The notes beneath the pieces were generated by a model. The model was not told where the DNA came from. It saw only the letters and a program-made list of their open reading frames with translations, and searched no databases. Positions 15,565 through 23,643 of a stretch of 25,056 bases of DNA are shown in pieces. The DNA is from Rikenellaceae bacterium (GTDB taxonomy: Bacteria > Bacteroidota > Bacteroidia > Bacteroidales > UBA932): the NCBI GenBank assembly GCA_900769885.1, contig CAAGIG010000020.1:1-25056 (forward strand). The letters are read 5' to 3'. The position numbers and the translations under genes were made by a program. Within the stretch, counting starts at the first letter, position 1, and each line of letters opens with the position of its first letter.

Positions 15565-16506
15565 ATGCTTAGAATCGGCCTTGATGCCATGGGAGGAGAT
15601 TTTGCTCCTCTTAATGCTGTGTTAGGTGCGATAGAGGCATCCCGACATAAGGATATAAAGATTTATCTTTTCGGGGACGAGACAGCTATTACCGGGATTC
15701 TCAATGATAAAAAAGTTGATCCCGGTAGTTTTGTTGTTGTCAATTGCAGCCAAGTTATTGAATTTTCCGATCATCCGGTATCTGCATTCATTAAGAAAAA
15801 GGATTCGAGTATATCGCGGGGATTTCAAATGTTGGCAGCAGGAGAAATTGATGCCTTTGCCAGCGCAGGGAACACAGGTGCAATGATGGCCGGCAGTTCT
15901 ACATCTTTAAAACTTATTGGCAGAATCAACAGACCTTGCATTTCAGTAGAATTACCTCTTCCCAGTGGAAAGAAGGTTCTTTTATTGGATGTGGGTTTTA
16001 ATTCTGATTGCCGTCCCGAGAATCTGCTTCAATTTGCTGTTTTGGGCAGTATCTATGCTCATACCGTAATGAAAGTTGAGAAACCAAAGGTGGCATTGTT
16101 GAATATAGGAGAGGAAAAAGAAAAGGGAACATTGATCCTTAAAGAGGCTTATTCACTCCTTTCTGACAATGAGTTTATAAGTTTTCAGGGCAATGTAGAA
16201 CCTGATAAGCTCTTTACAGTTCCCGACGTAGCAGACGTGGTTGTAACAGATGGCTTTACAGGAAATATTGTACTGAAGCAGGCAGAGTCTATTTATTCAA
16301 TGGTCGAGCAAAGAGCCATTAAGGATTCGTACCTGGAACAATTCAATTATGAACTCTATGGAGGTACACCTGTGTTAGGTATCTCTTCGACAGTAATCAT
16401 AGGTCACGGCAGATCGACCCCAAAGGCGATTGCAAATATGATTTTTAAGGCAGAGGAGGTTCTCAAGAGCAGATTAATTGATAATTTTAATATCTTTGCA
16501 CAATAA
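15565..16506 (+). CDS. plsX: Phosphate acyltransferase PlsX
   Basis: This 313-residue enzyme makes acyl-phosphate from acyl-ACP, the first step of the PlsX/PlsY route to phosphatidic acid at the inner face of the membrane. The N-terminal IGLDAMGGDFAP and the central DAFASAGNTGAMMAG are characteristic of the family, as is the C-terminal GHGRSTPKAI region. Length is normal. It is the third gene of the operon. Its stop codon is 3 nt before the first base of tRNA-Arg. Confidence 0.97.
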   Translation: MLRIGLDAMGGDFAPLNAVLGAIEASRHKDIKIYLFGDETAITGILNDKKVDPGSFVVVNCSQVIEFSDHPVSAFIKKKDSSISRGFQMLAAGEIDAFASAGNTGAMMAGSSTSLKLIGRINRPCISVELPLPSGKKVLLLDVGFNSDCRPENLLQFAVLGSIYAHTVMKVEKPKVALLNIGEEKEKGTLILKEAYSLLSDNEFISFQGNVEPDKLFTVPDVADVVVTDGFTGNIVLKQAESIYSMVEQRAIKDSYLEQFNYELYGGTPVLGISSTVIIGHGRSTPKAIANMIFKAEEVLKSRLIDNFNIFAQ

Positions 16507-16509
16507 TAA

Positions 16510-16581
16510 GGCCCTATAGTTCAAGGGATAGAACGAAAGTTTCCTAAACTTTAAATACAGGTTCGAGTCCTGTTGGGGCTA
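16510..16581 (+). tRNA. tRNA-Arg (anticodon CCT)
   Basis: A complete 72-nt cloverleaf: acceptor stem GGCCCTA with TGGGGCT (two G-U pairs), D stem GTTC/GAAC with a GG-containing loop, anticodon stem AAAGT/ACTTT with loop TTCCTAA, T stem ACAGG/CCTGT with loop TTCGAGT, and discriminator A. The CCU anticodon reads AGG (Arg). CCA is not encoded. It lies 3 nt after plsX and 4 nt before xerD on the same strand, with no promoter of its own in view, so it is probably cut from the operon mRNA. Confidence 0.95.
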
Positions 16582-16585
16582 CTAA

Positions 16586-17509
16586 ATGTCTAAAAACAAA
16601 TGGGATATTGCCATTGCCGAGTATAAGTCATACTTGCGAATCGAGAGGGCGCTATCTCGAAATACCATTGAATCATATTGTTCTGATATAGAAAAACTTG
16701 CCGAGTATATCGGGAAAGATACCTCTTTTGATTCCATTTCTGTTGAAAATCTCCGGGATTTTGTAGAACAATTGGTCAATCAGAACATATCCAAAAGAAG
16801 CCAGTCCAGGATTATCAGTTCTTTACGCAGTTTTTTCAATTTCCTCACTTTGGAACAAACAATAAAAGAGGACCCCACTGAAAAACTCTCTTCTCCTAAA
16901 ATTGGAAGATATATTCCTGAAGTCTTGTCGGTCGAAGAGGTTTCCAGAATAATCGATTCGGTGGATCTCTCCAAGCCAGAGGGGCACAGAAATAAGGCAA
17001 TGCTCGAATTGCTCTATTCGTGCGGTCTGCGGGTTAGTGAACTTGTAGATATGAGAATCTCCGATCTCTTTCTGGATGAAGGTTTTATCAGGGTGATAGG
17101 GAAGGGGGACAAGCAAAGGCTGGTCCCGATAGGTGATTATGCAAAAAATGCAATCCGTCTCTATTTGTCTTCTCCGAGAATTCGCAAAAAAGGGAGTGAG
17201 GATATATTGTTCCTGAATAGGAGAGGATCCAAACTAACCAGGGTAATGGTATTTCTGATTGTGAAAACACAGGCCGAGATTGTAGGGATTACCAAGGAGA
17301 TTTCTCCCCATACTTTCAGACATACTTTTGCTACTCATTTGGTGGAGAATGGGGCAGATCTAAGGACTGTTCAGCAGATGCTTGGCCACGAAAGTATCCT
17401 GACTACTGAAATTTATACCCATATCAATGCATCCAAATGGCAGGAAGGGATTATCAAGTATCATCCAAGGGGAAATGATGCACACCATTGCTGCAATCCG
17501 CAAGATTGA
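16586..17509 (+). CDS. xerD: Site-specific tyrosine recombinase XerD
   Basis: This 307-residue tyrosine recombinase resolves chromosome dimers at dif. The N-terminal SAM-like core-binding domain spans about 1-95. The catalytic set is complete: Arg149 (GLRVSEL), Lys173 (GKGDKQR), His242 and Arg245 (HTFRHTF), His268 (LGHES) and nucleophile Tyr277 (EIYTH). Length and the ending YHPR are those of housekeeping Xer proteins; the last 12 residues (GNDAHHCC...) are an extension. The only sensible start is ATG 16586, 4 nt after the tRNA. If the tRNA is excised, the xerD message keeps a 4-nt leader. The 3' end overlaps nth, on the other strand, by 49 nt. Xer versus XerC naming is by similarity. Confidence 0.93.
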   Translation: MSKNKWDIAIAEYKSYLRIERALSRNTIESYCSDIEKLAEYIGKDTSFDSISVENLRDFVEQLVNQNISKRSQSRIISSLRSFFNFLTLEQTIKEDPTEKLSSPKIGRYIPEVLSVEEVSRIIDSVDLSKPEGHRNKAMLELLYSCGLRVSELVDMRISDLFLDEGFIRVIGKGDKQRLVPIGDYAKNAIRLYLSSPRIRKKGSEDILFLNRRGSKLTRVMVFLIVKTQAEIVGITKEISPHTFRHTFATHLVENGADLRTVQQMLGHESILTTEIYTHINASKWQEGIIKYHPRGNDAHHCCNPQD

Positions 17510-18105
17510 CATTTGGGCTTTCTAGCAGTACACACATATCTTCCGTGAAGAATCAGCCAGTGGTGGGCAATGGCCCTTTTTTCGGCAGGAATATTCAGTG
17601 TCAAATCTTTTTCAACTTTTTCAGGGGTATTTCCGGCAGAGAGTCCCAGCCTGTTGGAGATTCTTAACACGTGGGTATCGACTGCAATGACAGGTTTGTC
17701 GTAAAGGATTGATGCCACTACATTTGCCGTTTTTCTACCTACTCCGGGAATCGTTGTCAGTTCATCTATTTCTGAAGGAATCTCCCCATTGAAATTGGAA
17801 ATGACCTTTCTGGCCATATTAATCAGATTGGTGGTTTTGCTATTCGGGTATGAAATCGATTTTACCAATGGGAACAAATCGTCAAATTCTGCAGCGGCAA
17901 GAGATTCAAAGTCGGGAAATTTCAAGAATAATGCAGGAGTTACAATGTTGACCCGTTTGTCGGTGCATTGGGCAGAGAGGATAACTGCGACTATCAGCTG
18001 ATAACCGTTTTCATAATGTAGCTCAGTCTCGGCAACAGGCATATTCTCCTCAAACCATCCAATTACAGATTCAAATCGTTTTTTTACAGAAATTTTCTTG
18101 CTCAT
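17461..18105 (-). CDS. nth: Endonuclease III (DNA glycosylase/AP lyase)
   Basis: This 214-residue base-excision repair enzyme removes oxidised pyrimidines. The helix-hairpin-helix IPGVGRKTANV contains catalytic Lys125, Asp143 lies in AVDTHV 18 residues later as in E. coli, and the C-terminal [4Fe-4S] loop has the spacing Cys-x6-Cys-x2-Cys-x5-Cys (CTARKPKCQSCGLQQWC). ATG 18105 is the start; a longer frame from TTG 18159 would overlap ftsE and adds no conserved sequence. It lies 25 nt behind ftsE in one transcript. The codons for the Fe-S loop are antisense to the xerD tail. Confidence 0.97.
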   Translation of the reverse strand: MSKKISVKKRFESVIGWFEENMPVAETELHYENGYQLIVAVILSAQCTDKRVNIVTPALFLKFPDFESLAAAEFDDLFPLVKSISYPNSKTTNLINMARKVISNFNGEIPSEIDELTTIPGVGRKTANVVASILYDKPVIAVDTHVLRISNRLGLSAGNTPEKVEKDLTLNIPAEKRAIAHHWLILHGRYVCTARKPKCQSCGLQQWCASFPLG

Positions 18106-18130
18106 CTTTAATCTCCTGCTATTCAGTGTT

Positions 18131-18856
18131 TTAAATAAAATCGGAAAAATCAATCTCAATTTCGGAGAATGACTTCATATAAGTACAGGACATTTTCTCA
18201 CACAAGTAAGTTTTGCCCGGATAATCTTTCAGCAATGTCTTGTTGTGGGTGACCATTATGATGGTGGGACCTTGCTCCTTATGGATTTTCATAAACAACT
18301 CCATAATTTCACGAGTGGTGTCATTGTCAAGATTGGCAGTAGGCTCGTCTGCTAAAATTATTTCAGGTTTGTTCAAAAGGGCTCTTGCAATTGCGACACG
18401 TTGCTGTTCCCCGCCCGAGAGCTGGTGAGGTTTGTTGCCGGCCTTATTGGACATACCAACCGCCTCTAGCACCTGTGAAATGGTTTGGTCTATCAGTTTT
18501 TTATCTTTCCATCCGGTTGCTTTTAGTACAAAATGGAGATTTTCATACACCGTCCTGTCGGTAAGAAGCTGCAAATCCTGAAATATAACTCCGATATTTC
18601 TTCTCAAATATGGAATCTCTCTCTTTTTCAACTTGTTCAGATTGAATTTGCCGACTCTCGCCTTGCCCTGCTCAATGGGAATCTCTCCAATCATCGAGCG
18701 GATAATGGAGGTTTTTCCACTTCCGACTTTCCCGATTATATAGATAAATTCTCCCTTTTCAATACTTAAATTGAGGTCAGAAATGACCAAATTTCCACTG
18801 TTGGAAATATTGACATTCTCGAATTGTATGACAGGTATTGTATTTGTAGAATCCAT
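18131..18856 (-). CDS. ftsE: Cell-division ABC ATPase FtsE
   Basis: This 241-residue ATPase would work with the membrane protein FtsX to control peptidoglycan hydrolysis at division. Walker A is GKVGSGKT at 42-49, the Q-loop FQDLQLL, the signature LSGGEQQR, Walker B ILADEPTANLD, and the switch histidine is in VTHNK. It is about 20 residues longer than E. coli FtsE, mainly at both ends. ATG 18856 is preferred because TATGTTTG at 18893-18886 on this strand would place the transcript start after the upstream candidates (18898, 18892). ftsX is not adjacent, which is usual in Bacteroidota as far as I recall. A LolD-like role is the alternative. Confidence 0.88.
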   Translation of the reverse strand: MDSTNTIPVIQFENVNISNSGNLVISDLNLSIEKGEFIYIIGKVGSGKTSIIRSMIGEIPIEQGKARVGKFNLNKLKKREIPYLRRNIGVIFQDLQLLTDRTVYENLHFVLKATGWKDKKLIDQTISQVLEAVGMSNKAGNKPHQLSGGEQQRVAIARALLNKPEIILADEPTANLDNDTTREIMELFMKIHKEQGPTIIMVTHNKTLLKDYPGKTYLCEKMSCTYMKSFSEIEIDFSDFI

Positions 18857-18885
18857 ATTGAAAATATTGCAGTTTAATTGTTGTA

Positions 18886-18893
18886 CAAACATA
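18886..18893 (-). promoter_or_regulatory. -7 element for ftsE-nth
   Basis: The minus strand reads TATGTTTG (TAnnTTTG), 30 nt before ATG 18856. It decides the ftsE start. The opposing TPR-gene element is 21 bp away. Confidence 0.55.
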
Positions 18894-18914
18894 CGCAAAA
18901 TAGATTTTTATTCC

Positions 18915-18922
18915 TATTTTTG
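18915..18922 (+). promoter_or_regulatory. -7 element for the TPR-barrel operon
   Basis: TATTTTTG matches TAnnTTTG and predicts a transcript start near 18928, about 16 nt before the GTG start at 18944. Confidence 0.5.
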
Positions 18923-18943
18923 CCATAAATAAGATTATTCAAC

Positions 18944-21900
18944 GTGAGAAAAATTCTAATCAGCATTATTGCTATTGCTTTGTGTTCCATCTCTTTTGGA
19001 AATGCACTTTGGGCAATTGGATCAAATGATTTCAATAAACGCTTCAGTAAGGTTAGTGAATTGTATGAAAATAATATGTTTGCAGCGGCGTGTGATGAAA
19101 TTGAGTCAATAAGACTCGAATTCCCACATCTCTCCCGTTTGGAGCAGTCCCGTCTCGAATCGTATTATGTTTTTTGCAATATCCGTATGGGCAGTCCTAC
19201 AATGGATGCTCTGGTAATTGGACTTGAAGACAAGTTCGGACCTGTTCCTGAACTTGCCAAAGCTAAGTTGATGCAGGCTCGCCATTACTTTGATCAACAG
19301 CACTATTCTGTTGTGGCAGAGATACTTGGTGGTGTTAATCGGAAATTTTTGTCGAAAGAGGATAAAAAAGATTATCTCTTCCAGTTGTCATTCTCGCAGT
19401 TGAGGACAGGCCAGATCAAAGATGCTCAGAAGGGGTTTGAGGAGTTGCTCAAAATAAAGGAGAACAAATATATCCTTCCTGCCACATATTATTCGGGCTA
19501 TATTGCCTATCTGAATGGGGATTTCAACAAAGCACTCTCGTTTTTTGAGAAAAATGTCAGCGATGACTTCTATGGTCCGTTGTCACAACTATATATGCTG
19601 GAGTCTCATCTGATGTTGAAAAATTATGACTATGTGATTCAAAATGGAGAGACAGTTTCAAATGTAGTCCATCCCGATATGAAGTCCAAGGTAGCAAGAA
19701 TGGTTTCTGAAGCATATTTTGCAATGGATAAACCCCAGCAGGCTAAAGAGTGGTTTGAACAATACTCATCTTCGGGCAGGGAACTCTCCCGTAAGGACAA
19801 TTATTATTTTGGTATAATTTCATACTCGCTTGATTCTTATTATGCGGCGATTGATGCCTTTGACAAGGTTATTGCCTCTGAAGACTCCCTTTCCCAAAGT
19901 TCATATTTTCATATTGCAAATTCTTATTTGAATCTGAAGAATAAGCATAAGGCTTTGGAAAATTACAAAGTGGCGGCAGAGATGAATATTGATGCGGCGA
20001 TAAAAGAGGAATCTTATTTCAATTATGCCAAACTTTCATTTGACCTCAATTCCGATATCCATCCTTTCAATAGCTATCTGGAATTGTATCCCGACTCTCA
20101 GCGATCGGATGAAATATACTCATATATAGCTACTTCGTATCTTTTGTCAAAAAATTACAAAGGTGCAATTTCGGCATTGAACAATATAAAACATATCCAT
20201 CCGGAGATGGAGTTGAATCTCCAGAAAGCGGCGTTCCTAAGGGGAATGCAGTTGTTTGAGATGGGCTCTTATGCAGGGGCTATTGAGGAATTCAAAATTT
20301 CCCTTGATCACAGTTTGTACAATGCCAATTTGGCAAATCTTGCAAAATTCTGGAGTGCAGAATCCAATTACTGGCTGGACAATTTTGAAGAGTCCATAAA
20401 AATCAATAAGGGGCTCTACAACAATACAAAATTCAGAACTACGAAGGAATATCCTTTGATTTTCTTCAATTTAGGTTATGCCTATTTTTGCAAAGGGGAG
20501 TATCAGGAGGCTTTGAACTGGTTTGAACTTTTCATCGGACAGCATTATACCAATATGGATTTGATTTTGGAGTGTGAAATCAGGATGGCTGATTGTTATT
20601 TTATGTTGAAGGATTATGAAAAGGCATCCTCAATGTATGAGCAGGTATCGATTGTTAATTATAAATCTGACCTTGTGGTTTATGCTGCTTACCAATGTGC
20701 TGTCTCATATGGTCTGATCTCAAATAATGCCAAGAAAATTTCAATTCTGGAAAGTATTTATGGTCAGGATGATAAGTCGCTGATCTATCCTAAAGCAGTC
20801 TATGAACTCGGAAGGACTTATGTTATTGTAGGATCGGATGACCGTGCTGAAGAAATTTTTACTTATATGTTGGAGGAGTTGGACAACCCTCTTTACAACA
20901 GCAAGGCTTTGTTGGAGCTGGGTATGTTGGAAGTGAACAGGTCCAATCATTCCAAGGCTCTCGATTATTTGACTCAAATAGTGGAAAAGATGCCATTGAG
21001 TCAGGAGACAGAGGATGCGCTTGCTGTTATTGAGAGCATTTATCTTTTGAAGAACAAGCCTGACGATTATATGGCTTATCTTGAAAAGGTGGGCCGTTCG
21101 GCTGAAAAAGATGAAAATGATATAGAACTTGTCTATTTCAATGCTGCAGAGCAGGTTTTCCTTTCTGGTGATTATCAGCAATCTTATAAATCTTTGACTT
21201 CTTTCCTCGAAAAATATCCAAATGGATTGAAGGCTTCTCTGGCCCATTTCTATCTGGCTCAGACATTGTCGGAATTGGGAAGAAAAGAGGCTGCTGCCAA
21301 TGAATATCTTGAGGTGGTGAACAGTGGAGAAGGTTCATTTGTGGAATTGTCGCTCCTCAATTATTCCAATATCTGTTATTCAATGGAGAAATATGCAGAA
21401 TCTGCAAATGGTTACCTTTCGTTGTATGAGGTTGCCAAACTTGGAAACAATAAATATCTGGCAGTTTTGGGTATGATGCGTTCAAATTTCCATAACGAAA
21501 AGTATCAGTCTGCAATAGAGGCTGTTTCCTATATGGATGATTTTCCTAACAAGCCTGAAAATGATATTATTGAGGCTGATTATATTGCTGCAAAAAGTTA
21601 TATTGCATTGGGACAGAGGGATAAAGCTTTGGAAATAATGAAGAAACTCTCGGAGCACAAACTCCTTGCATACGGAGCTGAGGCAACATATATTTTGATT
21701 CAGGATACATTTGACAAAGGTGAATTTGAAGAGGTTGAGAATATGGTTTATGCATTCTCGGACTCTGCTACAAATCAGATGTATTGGCTTGCAAAAAGTT
21801 TCATTGTCCTCGGGGATGCATTTGCTGAACTGGGAGATTTGGAGCAGGCTAAAGCTACCTTTACAAGTATTAAGGATGAATATACTCCTTCAAGTAAGGA

Positions 21901-21979
21901 AGATGATATTATTGAACAGGTTAATGTCCGTTTGGAAAGATTGGAAAAAATAATTTCGGAGGGAATCTACAATGAATAA
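18944..21979 (+). CDS. Large periplasmic tetratricopeptide-repeat protein
   Basis: This 1011-residue protein has a type I signal peptide (basic MRKI, hydrophobic core, likely cut after ALWA near residue 24) and no lipobox, so it should be periplasmic. The rest is degenerate TPR/Sel1-like helical hairpins throughout, for example SSYFHIANSYLNLKNKHKA near 325, FFNLGYAYFCKGEYQEAL near 506 and AHFYLAQTLSELGRKEAA near 767. There is no catalytic motif. TPR superhelices usually bind partner proteins. The start is GTG 18944; no in-frame ATG lies nearby, and both the signal peptide and the promoter support it. The stop overlaps the ATG of the outer-membrane barrel gene by 8 nt, so the two proteins are probably made together and may form a complex. 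Function unknown. Confidence 0.9.
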   Translation: MRKILISIIAIALCSISFGNALWAIGSNDFNKRFSKVSELYENNMFAAACDEIESIRLEFPHLSRLEQSRLESYYVFCNIRMGSPTMDALVIGLEDKFGPVPELAKAKLMQARHYFDQQHYSVVAEILGGVNRKFLSKEDKKDYLFQLSFSQLRTGQIKDAQKGFEELLKIKENKYILPATYYSGYIAYLNGDFNKALSFFEKNVSDDFYGPLSQLYMLESHLMLKNYDYVIQNGETVSNVVHPDMKSKVARMVSEAYFAMDKPQQAKEWFEQYSSSGRELSRKDNYYFGIISYSLDSYYAAIDAFDKVIASEDSLSQSSYFHIANSYLNLKNKHKALENYKVAAEMNIDAAIKEESYFNYAKLSFDLNSDIHPFNSYLELYPDSQRSDEIYSYIATSYLLSKNYKGAISALNNIKHIHPEMELNLQKAAFLRGMQLFEMGSYAGAIEEFKISLDHSLYNANLANLAKFWSAESNYWLDNFEESIKINKGLYNNTKFRTTKEYPLIFFNLGYAYFCKGEYQEALNWFELFIGQHYTNMDLILECEIRMADCYFMLKDYEKASSMYEQVSIVNYKSDLVVYAAYQCAVSYGLISNNAKKISILESIYGQDDKSLIYPKAVYELGRTYVIVGSDDRAEEIFTYMLEELDNPLYNSKALLELGMLEVNRSNHSKALDYLTQIVEKMPLSQETEDALAVIESIYLLKNKPDDYMAYLEKVGRSAEKDENDIELVYFNAAEQVFLSGDYQQSYKSLTSFLEKYPNGLKASLAHFYLAQTLSELGRKEAAANEYLEVVNSGEGSFVELSLLNYSNICYSMEKYAESANGYLSLYEVAKLGNNKYLAVLGMMRSNFHNEKYQSAIEAVSYMDDFPNKPENDIIEADYIAAKSYIALGQRDKALEIMKKLSEHKLLAYGAEATYILIQDTFDKGEFEEVENMVYAFSDSATNQMYWLAKSFIVLGDAFAELGDLEQAKATFTSIKDEYTPSSKEDDIIEQVNVRLERLEKIISEGIYNE

Positions 21980-23600
21980 AAAATTATATCTGACAATCAT
22001 ATTGCTGATTGTTTCATCAGTGGCTATTTATGCTCAAAGTGGTATAAACTCGACTGTACGTGTGGAGAGAGAATATGAAGGGAAGGTTATGGAAGTGGAT
22101 AAAGCGAGAATCAAGACCGCAGTTTCTGATACTTTGCTCAATTTCAAACTGCACTTCGATTATCCAACATTTTATCGTCCTTACAGGGATTTGTATGAAT
22201 TTTCTCCCGTTTCCACCGCTCAGATCAAACCCTCCGGAGTGGTGCGATACCCTTGGTTGTATACAAAACTCTCGGTTGCGTATCCGTTGATGCCTGTGGC
22301 TGAAATTTATGTAGCTCCTCGATTTGGATCCAGATTTACAGCATTGCTCCATTTTAATCACCATTCATTGTGGAGCAAATCGTTGGGAGACAGGATGACA
22401 AATGATGCAGGGGTAAATCTCGCTTACAAATGGTCTAAAGGTGAGGCTGTTGTCGATTTTGGATATTCGGGCAATTTTTACACTTATATGAGTGATACTG
22501 CCAAAATTTCTGACCATAATTTTGATATTTTCAATGTCAGGGCAAATCTCCGCTCTACAGATAAAGCTCCTAATGCTTTTTATTATGATGTAATGCTAGG
22601 CTATTCATATCTTGCTGATACACAAAGTAATCCTCTGATAGGTGCGATTAAGGAAAACTCGATAAAGGGAGATATTTCGTTAGGTGCTACCATCAGAAGA
22701 GTGCACAAAGTTTTTGTGCAGGTCAGGAATGATTTGAGTATGATTGATAATTTCACTCTTGCTGAGCATTATACAGTTGGGCTGTTTGATATCAGACCCA
22801 CATACCGTTGGGAAAGAGGTCGTTGGAGATTGAATTTGGGTGTCTCTGTTTCATCGTTGTATTCTCAGGGAAATGTAGATATGGATGGCAAATTTGTTTT
22901 TGCCCCAAATGTCCAGGCTTCATTTGAAGCAGTCCCTTCAAAATTCTGGCTATATGCTGATGTTCAGGGAGAAAACTCTATGATGAGTATGGCAGAAATG
23001 TTCAAATACAACCCCTGGATGGGTAGTGATTTCAGAGTAGGAAGAAATGTCTCTCCTTTTGGGGCTCAAATAGGTTTGAGGGGTGTTGCCGGAGACCAGT
23101 TTGGATATAACTTGTATGGTGGTTACAGATATTATACCTGTTACTCATCATTTGTGACTTATAATGATGCGCAGGCTGTTCTGTCTGGGGCAAACAATAA
23201 TGCTTATGTGGCAGCGGAGTTGATGTGGAATACCCGTTCATTCAAATTGATGGCAGATGCTAAATATCAGTACTTTTCAAACAGGGAATATGCTTTGATG
23301 ACCCCTTCATTCGAGGCACATCTCAATGCCGAATACAATCTACGTCAGAGATTCTATATATCAGCAGATTGCTATTTCAGAAACAGGACTTTGGCTGGTG
23401 TTTTAGGCGATGATCAAACAGTTATTTATTCATCCGTAAACGGATTTGTCGATCTTGGTTTGAAACTTACTTATGTGTTGAATCCCGGCTTCTCAGTTTT
23501 CTTGGAGGGTAAGAACTTGATAAATAGTAAGATACAATATTTTTCAAATACGTACGAACCGGGTGTGAATATTGCTGCAGGATTGTACTTTAAATTGTGA
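21972..23600 (+). CDS. Outer-membrane beta-barrel protein, TonB-receptor-like barrel without plug
   Basis: This 542-residue protein has a signal peptide cut after IYAQ (about residue 22) and then a long run of alternating aromatic beta strands (RWERGRWRLNLGVSV, YGGYRYYTCYSSF) typical of outer-membrane barrels. The C-terminal strands (LKLTYVLNPGFSVFLEGKN, NIAAGLYFKL) resemble the end of TonB-dependent receptors, but the roughly 150-residue plug domain and a TonB box are not seen, and the length is short for that family. Residues about 25-100 may form a small periplasmic segment. Its start overlaps the TPR gene stop (ATGAATAA), which implies translational coupling. It could be a channel or an assembly scaffold with the TPR protein; the substrate is unknown. 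Confidence 0.85.
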   Translation: MNKKLYLTIILLIVSSVAIYAQSGINSTVRVEREYEGKVMEVDKARIKTAVSDTLLNFKLHFDYPTFYRPYRDLYEFSPVSTAQIKPSGVVRYPWLYTKLSVAYPLMPVAEIYVAPRFGSRFTALLHFNHHSLWSKSLGDRMTNDAGVNLAYKWSKGEAVVDFGYSGNFYTYMSDTAKISDHNFDIFNVRANLRSTDKAPNAFYYDVMLGYSYLADTQSNPLIGAIKENSIKGDISLGATIRRVHKVFVQVRNDLSMIDNFTLAEHYTVGLFDIRPTYRWERGRWRLNLGVSVSSLYSQGNVDMDGKFVFAPNVQASFEAVPSKFWLYADVQGENSMMSMAEMFKYNPWMGSDFRVGRNVSPFGAQIGLRGVAGDQFGYNLYGGYRYYTCYSSFVTYNDAQAVLSGANNNAYVAAELMWNTRSFKLMADAKYQYFSNREYALMTPSFEAHLNAEYNLRQRFYISADCYFRNRTLAGVLGDDQTVIYSSVNGFVDLGLKLTYVLNPGFSVFLEGKNLINSKIQYFSNTYEPGVNIAAGLYFKL

Positions 23601-23609
23601 TTTTTTTAT

Positions 23610-23617
23610 TATCTTTG
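23610..23617 (+). promoter_or_regulatory. -7 element for gyrB
   Basis: TATCTTTG matches TAnnTTTG, ending 26 nt before the gyrB ATG (leader about 20 nt). It lies just after the barrel gene stop, with no hairpin terminator in between, so read-through from the TPR operon is also possible. Confidence 0.55.
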
Positions 23618-23643
23618 TTCGTTTAATAAAAATAATATTTACA

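Noticed and set aside
16510..17509. A tyrosine recombinase right beside a tRNA, as at the edge of an integrative element
   Set aside because: The recombinase has the length and motifs of housekeeping XerD, the flanking genes are core genes on both sides, and no duplicated tRNA end (attachment-site repeat) is seen in the window.
17461..18159. Longer nth reading frame starting at TTG 18159
   Set aside because: The extra 18 residues overlap the end of ftsE and carry no conserved sequence; ATG 18105 gives the normal Nth length.
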